Position numbers and translations under genes: made by a program | The notes under the pieces: generated by a model | What the model was told of the DNA's origin: nothing | What the model saw: the letters and a program-made list of their open reading frames with translations, nothing else | Database searches by the model: none | Shown: positions 10,000-18,355 of the stretch, in pieces | Layout of the letters: each line of letters opens with the position of its first letter | How positions within the stretch are numbered: position 1 is the first letter of the stretch | Assembly: GCA_036268775.1 (NCBI GenBank) | Contig: DATATM010000003.1 | Span: 1-64,000 of the forward strand | DNA from: DASZIT01 sp036268775 | GTDB lineage: Bacteria > Actinomycetota > Acidimicrobiia > Acidimicrobiales > RAAP-2 | Length of the DNA stretch: 64,000 nucleotides | Direction: 5' to 3'

Positions 10000-10962
10000 A
10001 TGGAGATCATCACCGATCCGGCCAAGTGCCAGCCGCCCCCGGGGGGCTCGGCGGTGACCATCGGTGCCTACGACGGGGTCCACCTCGGCCACCAGGCGTT
10101 GCTGGGTGAGCTCCACGCCCGGGCCCAGGCCGACGGGTTGACCTCGGTGGTGGTGACCTTCGACCGCCATCCGGCGGCGGTGGTGCGCCCGGAGTCGGCA
10201 CCCTTGCTGCTCTGCGACCTCGACCAGAAACTCGAGCTGCTGGCGGCCACCGGGGTCGACCGCACGGTGGTCGTCCCCTTCGACGCCGACCGGGCCAACG
10301 AGTCGGCCGAGGAGTTCGTCCGGGAGATCCTGGTGCGCGGGCTCGACGCCCGGTTGGTGGTGGTCGGCGAGGACTTCCACTTCGGTCACGGCCGCAAGGG
10401 CAACGTGGCCCTCCTCCAGGAGATGGGAGCCGAAGTCGGGTTCACCGTCGACGGGGTGTCGCTGGAGGCGGCGCCGGACGGGTCGGCGGAGGCCGGCCAC
10501 CCGGTGTCCTCCACCCGGATCCGGGGGCTCATCGCCGAAGGCCGGGTGGAAGAAGCCGCCGCCCTGCTGGGCCGGCCCCACCAACTGCGGGGACCGGTGG
10601 TCCACGGCGACAACCGGGGCGGGACCGAACTCGGGTTCCCGACCGCCAACCTGGACATCCCGGCCACCATCGCCATCCCCGCCACCGGCATCTACGCCGG
10701 TTGGTACGACCGGCCCGATGGCACCCGCTCGGCGACGGCCATCTCGGTGGGGCGGCGTCCGACCTTCTATGGCGCCGAGGGCGAGCTCCTGGTGGAGGCC
10801 TACCTGCTCGACTTCTCCGGCGATCTCTACGGTGAAGAGGCGAAGTTGTCCTTCGTGGGCCGCCTCCGGCCGGAGTTGGCCTTCGACTCGGTGGACGACC
10901 TGGTGGCCCAGATGCACAAGGACGTCGACGCTACCCGGGCCCTACTGGGCCAGGACGAGTAG
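10000..10962 (+). CDS. ribF: Bifunctional riboflavin kinase / FAD synthetase RibF
   Basis: Makes FMN and then FAD from riboflavin. The N-terminal adenylyltransferase domain (about 1-185) shows GAYDGVHLGHQALL, GEDFHFGHGRKGN and SSTRIRGLIAEG; the C-terminal flavokinase domain (about 190-315) shows GGTELGFPTANLDIP and a Glu-containing LLVEAYLLDFSGDLYG. The 320-residue length is typical. No FMN riboswitch is visible upstream, which fits its place at the end of the translation block. Confidence 0.95.
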   Translation: MEIITDPAKCQPPPGGSAVTIGAYDGVHLGHQALLGELHARAQADGLTSVVVTFDRHPAAVVRPESAPLLLCDLDQKLELLAATGVDRTVVVPFDADRANESAEEFVREILVRGLDARLVVVGEDFHFGHGRKGNVALLQEMGAEVGFTVDGVSLEAAPDGSAEAGHPVSSTRIRGLIAEGRVEEAAALLGRPHQLRGPVVHGDNRGGTELGFPTANLDIPATIAIPATGIYAGWYDRPDGTRSATAISVGRRPTFYGAEGELLVEAYLLDFSGDLYGEEAKLSFVGRLRPELAFDSVDDLVAQMHKDVDATRALLGQDE

Positions 10963-10983
10963 CTCACCGGACTCCGGGTCGGG

Positions 10984-12159
10984 TCAGGAGTAGTCCGGAT
11001 CCGAATCCGGGTCGAGGGCCCGCCGACGTCCAGTGGGAGGGATGACGACGGCGGGCCGAAGGTCGGACAGCACCGTCGGCGTCCGCTGAGGCGGTCGACG
11101 AGGGGCCACCACCCCGGAGCGGAGATAGCGCCGGTTGCCGGACCAGGGTGCCGGAGGCGCGGTGAGGCGCTCGCACAAGCGGTAGGCGGTCGACTCGTAG
11201 TTGACCCGCCAGCCCCGGAAGTCGGGCCAGGCGGCCTCCGCGGTCCGGTCCATCGGGAACCCGATGCGCTCGAGCATCTTGACGGCTTCCTCGAACTCCT
11301 CGAAGGTCAGCTGGATGGGTCCCTCCGGATTGGGATCGGGGTCGATCTCAAAGCCCAGGGCGCTGCCGATCCGGTTGAGGGCGGTGAAGCCCATGCGCAG
11401 GCACAGGCGGGACTGGGACGAGGCGCCGCTCGGGTCGAGGGCCAGGTGCATGGCGGCACCGTCGAGCACGGCCAGCAGCCCCACCAGCCACGAGAACCAG
11501 GGGTCGGGGGACCGGAACAACAGCATCACCGGATAGTTCACATGGCTCTCGGCCAGATCGGCCGACCACGCCTCCCAGGCGGCGTAGAAGTCGGGCAGGG
11601 TGTCGATGATGCCGACCAGCTGATGGCGGGCGAGCAGCTCGGGGCCCCAGGCCGGAACCCCGGCCCGGCTCTCCAGCATGGCCACCAGGCTTTCTCTCTT
11701 ATTGAAGGCCCCGTAGAGGGAAGGGAGGTAGGCGATCTGGAGGGTGACAACGATCACCCAACTGGCCCCGGCGGCGATGTCCACCGCCTGGTTTTCCGTC
11801 CCGCGGAGGTCGATGGCCCCGACGGTCAACACCGCCCCGGTAGCTTGGATCATCGCTGATCCGAGGTTGTGAGTGGTCCCCTCCAGCATCAGGCCGTAAC
11901 CGACGATGAAGCACGCGCCCCAAAAGGCAAGTTGGACCACCAGGGCGACCGGGGCGATCGGAGCCAGCAGTGCATCCTTCCGTTCGTAAGTGGCGGCCAG
12001 CCGGGACAAGCCGACGAAGACGAGCCGAACCCAACGGTTGACCATCAACCCGACCCGTCCGAATCCCCGGGGCTCCCTCGGGAGCACGATGGTGAACAGC
12101 ACACTGGCCCCGGTGCATACCACTACCAGCAGACCGATGGCGAAGAGCAGATCACTCAT
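10984..12159 (-). CDS. Multi-pass membrane protein with a potassium-channel-like pore segment
   Basis: A 391-residue protein with about five hydrophobic segments (near 5-27, 70-95, 105-118, 133-155 and 223-245) and a long polar C-terminal half. Around residue 110 it reads ATGAVLTVGAIDLRG, which resembles the TxxTVGYGD selectivity-filter region of potassium channels in layout but lacks the GYG triplet. The C-terminal region (LTFEEFEEAVKMLERIGFPMD, AWPDFRGWRVNYES) is soluble and has no function known to me. It runs convergent with ribF and stands alone. A channel-like role is inferred from the segment only. Confidence 0.7.
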   Translation of the reverse strand: MSDLLFAIGLLVVVCTGASVLFTIVLPREPRGFGRVGLMVNRWVRLVFVGLSRLAATYERKDALLAPIAPVALVVQLAFWGACFIVGYGLMLEGTTHNLGSAMIQATGAVLTVGAIDLRGTENQAVDIAAGASWVIVVTLQIAYLPSLYGAFNKRESLVAMLESRAGVPAWGPELLARHQLVGIIDTLPDFYAAWEAWSADLAESHVNYPVMLLFRSPDPWFSWLVGLLAVLDGAAMHLALDPSGASSQSRLCLRMGFTALNRIGSALGFEIDPDPNPEGPIQLTFEEFEEAVKMLERIGFPMDRTAEAAWPDFRGWRVNYESTAYRLCERLTAPPAPWSGNRRYLRSGVVAPRRPPQRTPTVLSDLRPAVVIPPTGRRRALDPDSDPDYS

Positions 12160-12402
12160 CGACCGGCCCAGGTCTTGCGTTCAGGCCGGTCGCGACCGGG
12201 TCCGGGTTTCCGGGAGCCATCCCCTCGGCTCGTCCTGGCTGGGCGCCAGGATCCCCGAGGGGACATGTCGATCATCGATCCATTATTCCCTGACCGACCG
12301 ACCCCTTGCCGAATTGCCGCAGGCTACGGGTCGTTTCCGCCAACGGACGGGTCGCCGGACGGGACCTGGGCGGGCACCGGCCGACCTGGCTACGCTGCCC
12401 TG

Positions 12403-12771
12403 GTGCCGTCGATCAGCCACCAAACCATGGGATGGCTCCGGACCGCGGTGGGGGCGGCGCTCATCATGGCGCCCCAAGTGCCGATGCGGTTCTCGGGCCG
12501 GGAGGAGCCGACCGGCGCCTCGGTCTTGCTGATGCGCACCATCGGTATCCGCGACCTGGTGCTGGGCCTCGGCACCGTCACCTCGGCACGGTCGAACGAG
12601 TCCGGCGGGGTGCGCCGCTGGACCTCGACGACGCTGGCCAGCGATTCGATCGACACGGTGGTGAGCGTGGCCAGCTTCCGGTCGATCGGGAAGCGGGACG
12701 CCGCGGCCGCCGCGGTGTTGGCGTTCGTGTTCGTCTGTGGGGACCTCCTGGCTCTCCGACACGGCGACTAG
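12403..12771 (+). CDS. Small hydrophobic protein of unknown function
   Basis: About 122 residues from GTG 12403 (ATG 12427 is an alternative start, MGWLRTAVGAALIMAP). It has hydrophobic stretches at both ends and the segment RTIGIRDLVLGLGTV, reminiscent of short actinobacterial membrane proteins with a conserved R-x-x-G-x-R-D-L-x-L-G motif. No enzymatic motif is visible. The gene stands alone between a divergent membrane-protein gene and a convergent F420-type flavoprotein gene; the 240 bp upstream hold no other gene I can support. Confidence 0.6.
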   Translation: MPSISHQTMGWLRTAVGAALIMAPQVPMRFSGREEPTGASVLLMRTIGIRDLVLGLGTVTSARSNESGGVRRWTSTTLASDSIDTVVSVASFRSIGKRDAAAAAVLAFVFVCGDLLALRHGD

Positions 12772-12788
12772 CGACGAGGCCGACCTGA

Positions 12789-13193
12789 CTAGGGCCAGGC
12801 CCGCCACGCCACCACATCGACGGCGATCACCGGACCGGGGGGCGGCTGGCGGGTGTATTGCTCGTACTTGGCCGTCAGGTCGACCAGCGCCCGGTCGAAT
12901 TCGGGACCCGAGGTGATGATCCGAGCGGTCCCGTCGACCCGCACCCACCACAGCCCCGACCAGTCCTCTTGGTAGTGGTCGACCAGCAGCGAGACCCAGG
13001 GGTTGGCGGCGACGTTGTCGAGGCGCTGGAGCGCCACGGTGGACTTGGGTTTGGCATCCACCGCCGAGTAGAGGGTCTCGCCGGTCAAGACGAAACAACA
13101 GGCGACGAGGTGGGGACGTCCGTTAGCCCTGACGGTGGCCAGGTGCCCGACCCGAGCGGTTTCCACCCGGAGGCGCATGGTCGAGTCGTCCAT
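12789..13193 (-). CDS. PPOX-class F420-dependent-type oxidoreductase (split-barrel)
   Basis: A 134-residue split-barrel flavin/F420-binding protein: ARVGHLATVRANGRPHLVACCFVL, then LYSAVDAKPKSTVALQRLDNVAANPWVSLLVDHY, and LWWVRVDGTARII. This pattern matches the Rv0121-like group of PPOX-class enzymes. Such proteins usually bind F420 or FMN and reduce small substrates; the substrate is unknown. I start at ATG 13193; the open frame extends upstream to 13346, but those residues are not family-like and overlap the divergent cold-shock gene. Confidence 0.8.
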   Translation of the reverse strand: MDDSTMRLRVETARVGHLATVRANGRPHLVACCFVLTGETLYSAVDAKPKSTVALQRLDNVAANPWVSLLVDHYQEDWSGLWWVRVDGTARIITSGPEFDRALVDLTAKYEQYTRQPPPGPVIAVDVVAWRAWP

Positions 13194-13290
13194 GCTCAGA
13201 CGGTAGACAATCGACGAGCCGTGACGCCCCTCGGTTGACCCGGGTCGACCGTTTCGGGCACCGTCGAAGCCCCTGAGCCAAGATGTTGAG

Positions 13291-13593
13291 GTGGTCGAAG
13301 CCGGGATCGTGAGGGAGTGGCACGGGGAAGAGGGTTGGGGCGTCATCGATGCTCCGAACGCCCCGGGTGGCTGCTGGACCCACCAATTCCATCTGGATAT
13401 GGAAGGGTTCCGGGTTCTCCAGGCCGGCCAACGAGTGGAGTTGACCTTCGATGACCGCGGCCAAGACGGCTATCCGTACCGGGCGATCCGGGTGGTGGTC
13501 CCGGGGGTCCCGCTGTCGAAGGTCGTCGACCGGAGTGGCCCATCCGGCGCCTATCGGAGCCAGGTCACGCTCCATTTCGACCCCCAGCCATGA
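13291..13593 (+). CDS. Cold-shock-domain protein
   Basis: A 100-residue protein beginning GIVREWHGEEGWGVIDAP, which aligns with the RNP1 region of cold-shock domains (G-x-V-x-x-[WF]-x-x-x-x-G-[WF]-G-x-I), followed by CWTHQFHLDMEGFRVLQAGQRVEL in the RNP2 and loop region. Aromatic residues expected for nucleic-acid stacking are mostly kept. GTG start. Its stop overlaps the next start as ATGA (13590-13593), coupling it to a secreted repeat protein, an unexpected pairing. An RNA-binding role is inferred from the fold. Confidence 0.75.
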   Translation: MVEAGIVREWHGEEGWGVIDAPNAPGGCWTHQFHLDMEGFRVLQAGQRVELTFDDRGQDGYPYRAIRVVVPGVPLSKVVDRSGPSGAYRSQVTLHFDPQP

Positions 13594-14735
13594 GCAGAGC
13601 CTCCACCCGGCTTCTCGCCGCGGTGATCGGTTGCCTGGCGACGGTCCTTCTCTCGGCGGTGCCGGGCGGAGCCGAGGCGGCTGCCGCGGCGGGCGATGGT
13701 GGATCGGCGCCGACGTCGGTCGGGATAACCGGAGCAGCGGACGGAAGTGGCTATTGGTCGGTCGACATCTTGGGTGGCGTGACCCCCGGCGGAAAGACCC
13801 CCTACTTCGGCTCGATGACCGGCCAGCCGCTCAACGCCCACATCACCGGTATCGCCTCGACCCCGGACGAAAAGGGCTACTGGCTGGTGGGGTCAGACGG
13901 CGGCATCTTCGCCTTCGGCGACGCCGGCTTCTACGGTTCCATGGCCGGGCAACCCCTGAACGCGCCCGTCGTCGGTGTCGCCTCGACCAAAGACGGAAAG
14001 GGCTACTGGCTGGTGGGGTCGGACGGCGGCATCTTCGCCTTCGGGGATGCCGTCTTTCATGGCTCGATGGGATGGGCGCACTTGAACAAGCCGATCGTTG
14101 GCATCAGCCCCGACAATGCCACCGGCGGCTATTGGGAGGTCGCCTCCGACGGCGGCGTCTTTGCCATCGGGGCTCCGTTCTTCGGGTCGACCGGCGGACT
14201 CTCCCTCGCCCAACCGGTCACCGGCATCGCTGCCACTGCCGATGACAACGGGTACTGGTTCACGGCTGCCGATGGCGGGGTGTTCGCCTTCGGCGACGCC
14301 CTTTTCTGGGGCTCTCTCGGCGGCCAGCCGCTGAGCGCACCAATCGTGGGCATGGCCATCGACGCCCCGACCGGGGGTTACTGGCTGCTCGGTTCGAACG
14401 GAGTCGTCCGTGGCTTCAACGCCCCGATCGGGCGCCCGCTCCCGGTGACGGTGACCTCGGTGACCGCCACCACCACCCCCTATGACCCCACCCGGGCGTC
14501 GGCGGGGTATCCGGCCGAGCAGGTCGACTTCACTGTCGGCGGCTCTCCTACCGGCGGGATCACCTGCCAAATCGAGATCGTCCACAATGGAGCCATCGTG
14601 GGGAGCACCGTTGCCGGCATCGGTCTTGCCGCCGGGCAGCACCCCACCGTGCAAACTTCCGTCACCGTGAACGTCTCCGGGGACAACTTCAACGGCACTC
14701 CATCCAATGCCCAAGTGAGCTGCTATCAGCCCTGA
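13590..14735 (+). CDS. Secreted protein with GYWLVGSDGGIFAFGDA repeats
   Basis: A 381-residue exported protein: residues 1-32 are a signal peptide ending near AEAAAAAG. From about residue 50 to 275 there are five to six repeats of about 42-46 residues, each with GYW-x-x-x-x-DGG-[IV]-FAFGDA-x-F-x-GS and a linking PLNAPVVGVAST-like segment, probably forming a beta-propeller or solenoid. The last 100 residues contain an Ig-like segment with two cysteines (ITCQIEIV, VSCYQP). Similar repeats are common in secreted proteins of Acidimicrobiia-like actinobacteria. A cell-surface binding role is a guess. Confidence 0.82.
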   Translation: MSRASTRLLAAVIGCLATVLLSAVPGGAEAAAAAGDGGSAPTSVGITGAADGSGYWSVDILGGVTPGGKTPYFGSMTGQPLNAHITGIASTPDEKGYWLVGSDGGIFAFGDAGFYGSMAGQPLNAPVVGVASTKDGKGYWLVGSDGGIFAFGDAVFHGSMGWAHLNKPIVGISPDNATGGYWEVASDGGVFAIGAPFFGSTGGLSLAQPVTGIAATADDNGYWFTAADGGVFAFGDALFWGSLGGQPLSAPIVGMAIDAPTGGYWLLGSNGVVRGFNAPIGRPLPVTVTSVTATTTPYDPTRASAGYPAEQVDFTVGGSPTGGITCQIEIVHNGAIVGSTVAGIGLAAGQHPTVQTSVTVNVSGDNFNGTPSNAQVSCYQP

Positions 14736-14759
14736 GGGAGGCGGGAGTCCCGGTTTCGG

Positions 14760-15266
14760 CTAGTCGCCGACCACGCCGTCGATCGCCTCCCGCAGGAAGT
14801 CGGCGTGCCCGTTGTGACGCGCCGTCTCCTCGATGAGATGGAGCAGCACCCATCGGAGGGAGAAGGGACGCCCGTCGCGCAACGGCACCACGGACAGCTG
14901 ATCCAGGCTGGCGGCCTGGGAGATGACCTGGCGGCTCCGCTCACAGGCATCCCGATACCGGCTCCGCAATTCCTCCGACGGCAGGCTGGTGGCGGTGCGA
15001 AACTCCCAGTCGGGGTCGGCCCCCCAGTCGACGATCCAAGGCTCCCGCACCGGCAGGCCCAGAAAACGCACCTCCATCCAGTCCTCCTCGACCAGAGCCA
15101 GGTGGTAGAGGAGACCCCCGAGGGTGAGGGTCGACGGAGGGTGGACCAGGGCCATTTCCTCCCGGGTCAGCCCGTCAGTTTTCGACAGCATCGTCTGGCG
15201 CTGGTAATCGAGGTATTCCGTCAGGGAGATCAGCTCAGAACTGGCCGGATCAGGTTCGACTCGCAC
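14760..15266 (-). CDS. DinB family protein (DUF664)
   Basis: A four-helix-bundle protein of 168 residues with metal-ligand histidines in the expected places: LLYHLALVEEDW (about residue 56) and HLIEETARHNGHADFLREAIDG near the C-terminus. DUF664/DinB proteins often act as mycothiol- or bacillithiol-dependent transferases in actinobacteria; the substrate here is unknown. GTG start at 15266. Confidence 0.85.
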   Translation of the reverse strand: MRVEPDPASSELISLTEYLDYQRQTMLSKTDGLTREEMALVHPPSTLTLGGLLYHLALVEEDWMEVRFLGLPVREPWIVDWGADPDWEFRTATSLPSEELRSRYRDACERSRQVISQAASLDQLSVVPLRDGRPFSLRWVLLHLIEETARHNGHADFLREAIDGVVGD

Positions 15267-15319
15267 AGTGCCCAGTTTGCCTCACCACCCGAGCCCACCC
15301 GGCTCGGCGAAGTCGTCTG

Positions 15320-15478
15320 GCTCGAGCCCTGCGCCTCAACGTCTTCCCGGTGGTGCTCGGGGCGGGCCAGCGCCTCTTCGGCGACACCCGCGACCAGAAG
15401 GCCATGCGGCTGGTCGGCACCCAGACGGTCGGCGAGGGCCTGGTCTTCCTCACCTACGAAATGGTCCGGGACGCCTAA
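15320..15478 (+). pseudogene. C-terminal remnant of a RibD_C / dihydrofolate-reductase-like gene
   Basis: The frame ending at TAA 15476-15478 reads ALRLNVFPVVLGAGQRLFGD followed by RLVGTQTVGEGLVFLTYEMV, which is the end of the RibD C-terminal (DHFR-like) domain. The NADPH-binding N-terminal two thirds are missing: the upstream sequence encodes the start of the divergent DinB gene. No ribosome-binding site or suitable start precedes it. I read it as a truncated pseudogene left by a deletion or rearrangement. Confidence 0.75.
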
Positions 15479-15487
15479 CTGGCGCGG

Positions 15488-15898
15488 TCACCCCTGTCCC
15501 CGGCCGGCCGGCGGGTCATATTCGGCGTCGGTGACGTGATCTCCCCACCTGTCCGGCCGGTCGGGGACATTCTCGGTCATGGAGAGGTGCGTCATGAAGT
15601 GATCCGGGGCCGCTCCGTGCCAGTGCTCCTCCTCCGAAGGGGTGTAGATGATGTCGCCCGGGCGGATCTCCTGGATCTCCTCGCCGCGGGCCTGGATCCG
15701 CCCGACGCCTTCGGTGACGTAGAGGGTTTGGCCGAGGCCGTGGCAGTGCCAGGCGGAGCGAGCCCCCGGGGTGAAGTGGACGGCCCCCACCTGGATGCGG
15801 GAAGGATCCTCCCCCCTGGCAATGAGGTCGATGTAGACATCCCCGGTGAACCACTCGGCGGGGCCCTTGATGGTGTTCTGGGTGGGATTGATCTGCAC
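15488..15898 (-). CDS. Cupin domain protein
   Basis: A single-domain cupin of 136 residues with metal-binding motif 1 SAWHCHGLGQTLYVTEGVG (two His plus Gln/Glu positions) and motif 2 GDIIYTPSEEEHWHGAAP. The N-terminus (GPAEWFTGDVYIDLIA) is typical of small cupins annotated near carboxymuconolactone decarboxylases or quercetinase-like enzymes. The reaction is unknown. It is followed upstream by an ATC-hydrolase-like gene on the same strand. Confidence 0.85.
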   Translation of the reverse strand: MQINPTQNTIKGPAEWFTGDVYIDLIARGEDPSRIQVGAVHFTPGARSAWHCHGLGQTLYVTEGVGRIQARGEEIQEIRPGDIIYTPSEEEHWHGAAPDHFMTHLSMTENVPDRPDRWGDHVTDAEYDPPAGRGQG

Positions 15899-15931
15899 GG
15901 TCCCTCTCCGTCCCTCCGTCTCCGTCCCTCT

Positions 15932-16408
15932 TTACTGGTTCTGGTTCAGGAACCGGTACTGGAAGTCACAGTGGTCGGCGCCCTCCATGATGGTCTGACT
16001 GCGATCCAGCTCCACGTCGTCCATCTCCTCCACCATGTCGAAGTCGGCGCTGCAGACGAGCAGGAAGCCCAGTTCGGGTTCGCCCAACTCCTGGAAGAAC
16101 CGGGCGTAGACACAGGCGGTGACATCCATGTCGAAGCCCTCGGCCGTCGGCCGGACGTCGGTGACGATGTCGACCCCCTGACGGACTCCGGCGTTGAGCA
16201 CCATCAGGGCCTGGCCCCCGGCGCCGTTGGCCGATTGGACCGCGTCACGGGCCATGGCCCGGAACTGCTTGGCCGCTCCCCGGCGGACGATGGCCTGGGC
16301 CTGCTGTTTGCCCAGTTCTTGTTCCATTTGCTTGACGATCGGCACCACCAGTTCGGCGGCGATCTTCAAGCGATCGATGAGGGGCAGGTCGGGCATGTGC
16401 TGGTCCAC
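15932..16408 (-). CDS. L-2-amino-thiazoline-4-carboxylic acid hydrolase-like protein
   Basis: 158 residues ending in ADHCDFQYRFL and containing TACVYARFFQELGEPELGFLLVCSADFDM, the signature of the ATC hydrolase-like family (AtcC homologues), which hydrolyses thiazoline rings in cysteine-forming pathways. Family members are also found in unrelated contexts, so the substrate is unproven. Start: GTG at 16408 (VDQHMPDLPL) with GGGAGG seven bases upstream; the frame runs open to 16459. Confidence 0.75.
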   Translation of the reverse strand: MDQHMPDLPLIDRLKIAAELVVPIVKQMEQELGKQQAQAIVRRGAAKQFRAMARDAVQSANGAGGQALMVLNAGVRQGVDIVTDVRPTAEGFDMDVTACVYARFFQELGEPELGFLLVCSADFDMVEEMDDVELDRSQTIMEGADHCDFQYRFLNQNQ

Positions 16409-16516
16409 GAGGTACCTCCCGGATCTGGTTGCTTCCGGTTTAGCATCCCGCCTCTCCACCCGCTCAGGGCGGGCACCACCCGTTCAGCACCGCCCACCGC
16501 CGCCGAGCCCAAGCAA

Positions 16517-18355
16517 TCAGCCCGCCGGAGAAGGGCCTAACAACTCGGTGCGGAGCTCGCGCTTCAACGCCTTGCCGGCCGGGTTGCGGGGGAGGGGCTC
16601 TGCCCGGAACCAGAACCGGGTCGGCACGCTGAAGCCGGCCAGCCGTTCCTTCACGAACCGGCCCAACTCGTCGGCGCCGACGTCCTCGCCCGGCCGGAGG
16701 ACGACCACCGCGCCGACCTCTTCCCCGAGCACCGGGTGGGGGACGCCGATCACTGCGCAGTCGGCCACCGACGGGTGTTCGAACAGGGCGGCCTCCACCT
16801 CGACGCAGTAGACGTTCTCGCCGCCGCGGATGATCATGTCCTTGGCCCGGTCGACGATATGGACGAACCCCTCCTCGTCGATGCGGGCCACGTCCCCGGT
16901 GTGCAGCCAACCCTGGCTGAAGGCGGCCTGGGTCTCCTCCGGCCGGTTCCAGTAGCCCCGGACCACGTTGGGGCCCTTGATCCAGAGCTCGCCGGTGCGC
17001 TCGGGATCGACCGACTGGCCGACCGGTGGCTCGGAGCCCTCGTAGTCCTCCGGCACCACCGCCACGTCGCAGACCGGCGACGGCGGCCCGACGCTGGTGG
17101 GCTTGCGGATGTAGTCGTTGCCGTTGTTCATGGTGGTCATGGCCGAGGTTTCGGTGAGGCCGTACCCGTTGCCCGGAGACCCCGCCGGGAAGTGTTCGGT
17201 GATCCGGCGGACCAAGTCCGGCGGGCAGGGGGCGCCGCCGTAGGAGATCGACTTCACCGAGGTGACGTCCCGCTTGGCGAAGTCGGGCGAGTCGATCACC
17301 TGCATCACCATGGTCGGGACCCCGCCGAAGATGGTGACCCGTTCCCGCTCGATGAGCTCCAGTGCCCGCTCCGGGTTGAAGTGGTGCATCATCACCAGCT
17401 TCCCGCCGGCCGCGGTGTTGGTCACCAGGGTGGCGTGGCAGCCGGTGGCATGGAAGAGGGGGACCGACAACAAGTTGGCGTTCTGGGTCCCGGCCTCGGT
17501 GTCGACCCCGCCGCTCCGGCGGGCGGAGCCGACGGTGGCCACGAAGAACAGGTTCATCAGGTTCGACGCGCTGTTCCGGTGGGTGCCGACCGCCCCCTTG
17601 GGCCGCCCGGTGGTGCCCGAGGTGTAGAAGATGGTGGCGTCGTCGTCGGGGTCGATGTCGGCGGGGGGAAGGGTGACGCCGTCGACCGGGGTGCCGACCG
17701 CCTCCGCGAACGGGACCACCGGCATCGGATCCAGTCCTTCCCGCTCGACCACCGATCCCACCGGGGCCCGACGGCCGCCGGTCTCCAGGTGCTCCTCGCT
17801 GGTGACGATGACCGCCCGGAGGTTCGGGAGCTCGGCGAGGTGGGGGCGGATGCGGGCTTCCCGCTCCTCGTCCACGAACACCACCGAGCTGCCGGAGTCG
17901 AACAGGCCGTAAGTCAGCTCCGGTCCGGTCCACCAGGCGTTGATGGGGACCACCACCGCCCCCACCGAGATCGACGCCCAGAAGGCCATCACCCATTCGG
18001 GGAGGTTCCGCATGGCGATGGCCACCCGGTCGCCCTTGGCGATGCCGAACCGCTCGGCCAGGGAATGCCCCAGGGAGGCGGCGATGCGGAAGTGCTCGGC
18101 GAAGCTCACCCGCTCGTCCTCGTAGATGAGGAAGTCCTTGTCCCCGTGCAGGGCCGACAGCTCCAGCACCGATCGGAGGGTGGCCGGGGCGCTCTTCCAG
18201 GTGCGGGTGGGGACGCCCCGGATGGTCAGCTCCTCGATCTCGAACATCTGTCCCGGGGCGGTGAGGGTGGCGGTGGCCTCGGCCAGGGTCGGGGCCGGAC
18301 CCGGGTCGGGGGCGGTGGCCTTGGCGGTGTCGGCGCCCTCGGCGATGTCGGTCAT
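16517..18355 (-). CDS. AMP-dependent acyl-CoA synthetase (fatty-acid-CoA ligase type)
   Basis: Activates a carboxylic acid to its CoA thioester through an acyl-adenylate. The 612-residue protein has the P-loop YTSGTTGRPKG (residues 244-254), the adenylate motif NGYGLTETSA, the hinge region GWLHTGDVARIDEEGFVHIVDR and the catalytic C-terminal lysine context NPAGKALKREL. A 50-residue N-terminal extension precedes the domain. The ATG overlaps the stop of the oligoribonuclease gene (ATGA, 18352-18355), so the two form an operon. Chain-length specificity cannot be read from the sequence. Confidence 0.92.
   Translation of the reverse strand: MTDIAEGADTAKATAPDPGPAPTLAEATATLTAPGQMFEIEELTIRGVPTRTWKSAPATLRSVLELSALHGDKDFLIYEDERVSFAEHFRIAASLGHSLAERFGIAKGDRVAIAMRNLPEWVMAFWASISVGAVVVPINAWWTGPELTYGLFDSGSSVVFVDEEREARIRPHLAELPNLRAVIVTSEEHLETGGRRAPVGSVVEREGLDPMPVVPFAEAVGTPVDGVTLPPADIDPDDDATIFYTSGTTGRPKGAVGTHRNSASNLMNLFFVATVGSARRSGGVDTEAGTQNANLLSVPLFHATGCHATLVTNTAAGGKLVMMHHFNPERALELIERERVTIFGGVPTMVMQVIDSPDFAKRDVTSVKSISYGGAPCPPDLVRRITEHFPAGSPGNGYGLTETSAMTTMNNGNDYIRKPTSVGPPSPVCDVAVVPEDYEGSEPPVGQSVDPERTGELWIKGPNVVRGYWNRPEETQAAFSQGWLHTGDVARIDEEGFVHIVDRAKDMIIRGGENVYCVEVEAALFEHPSVADCAVIGVPHPVLGEEVGAVVVLRPGEDVGADELGRFVKERLAGFSVPTRFWFRAEPLPRNPAGKALKRELRTELLGPSPAG

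Noticed and set aside
9950..10000. FMN riboswitch before ribF
   Set aside because: Only 12 bp separate truB and ribF; no room or motif for a riboswitch.
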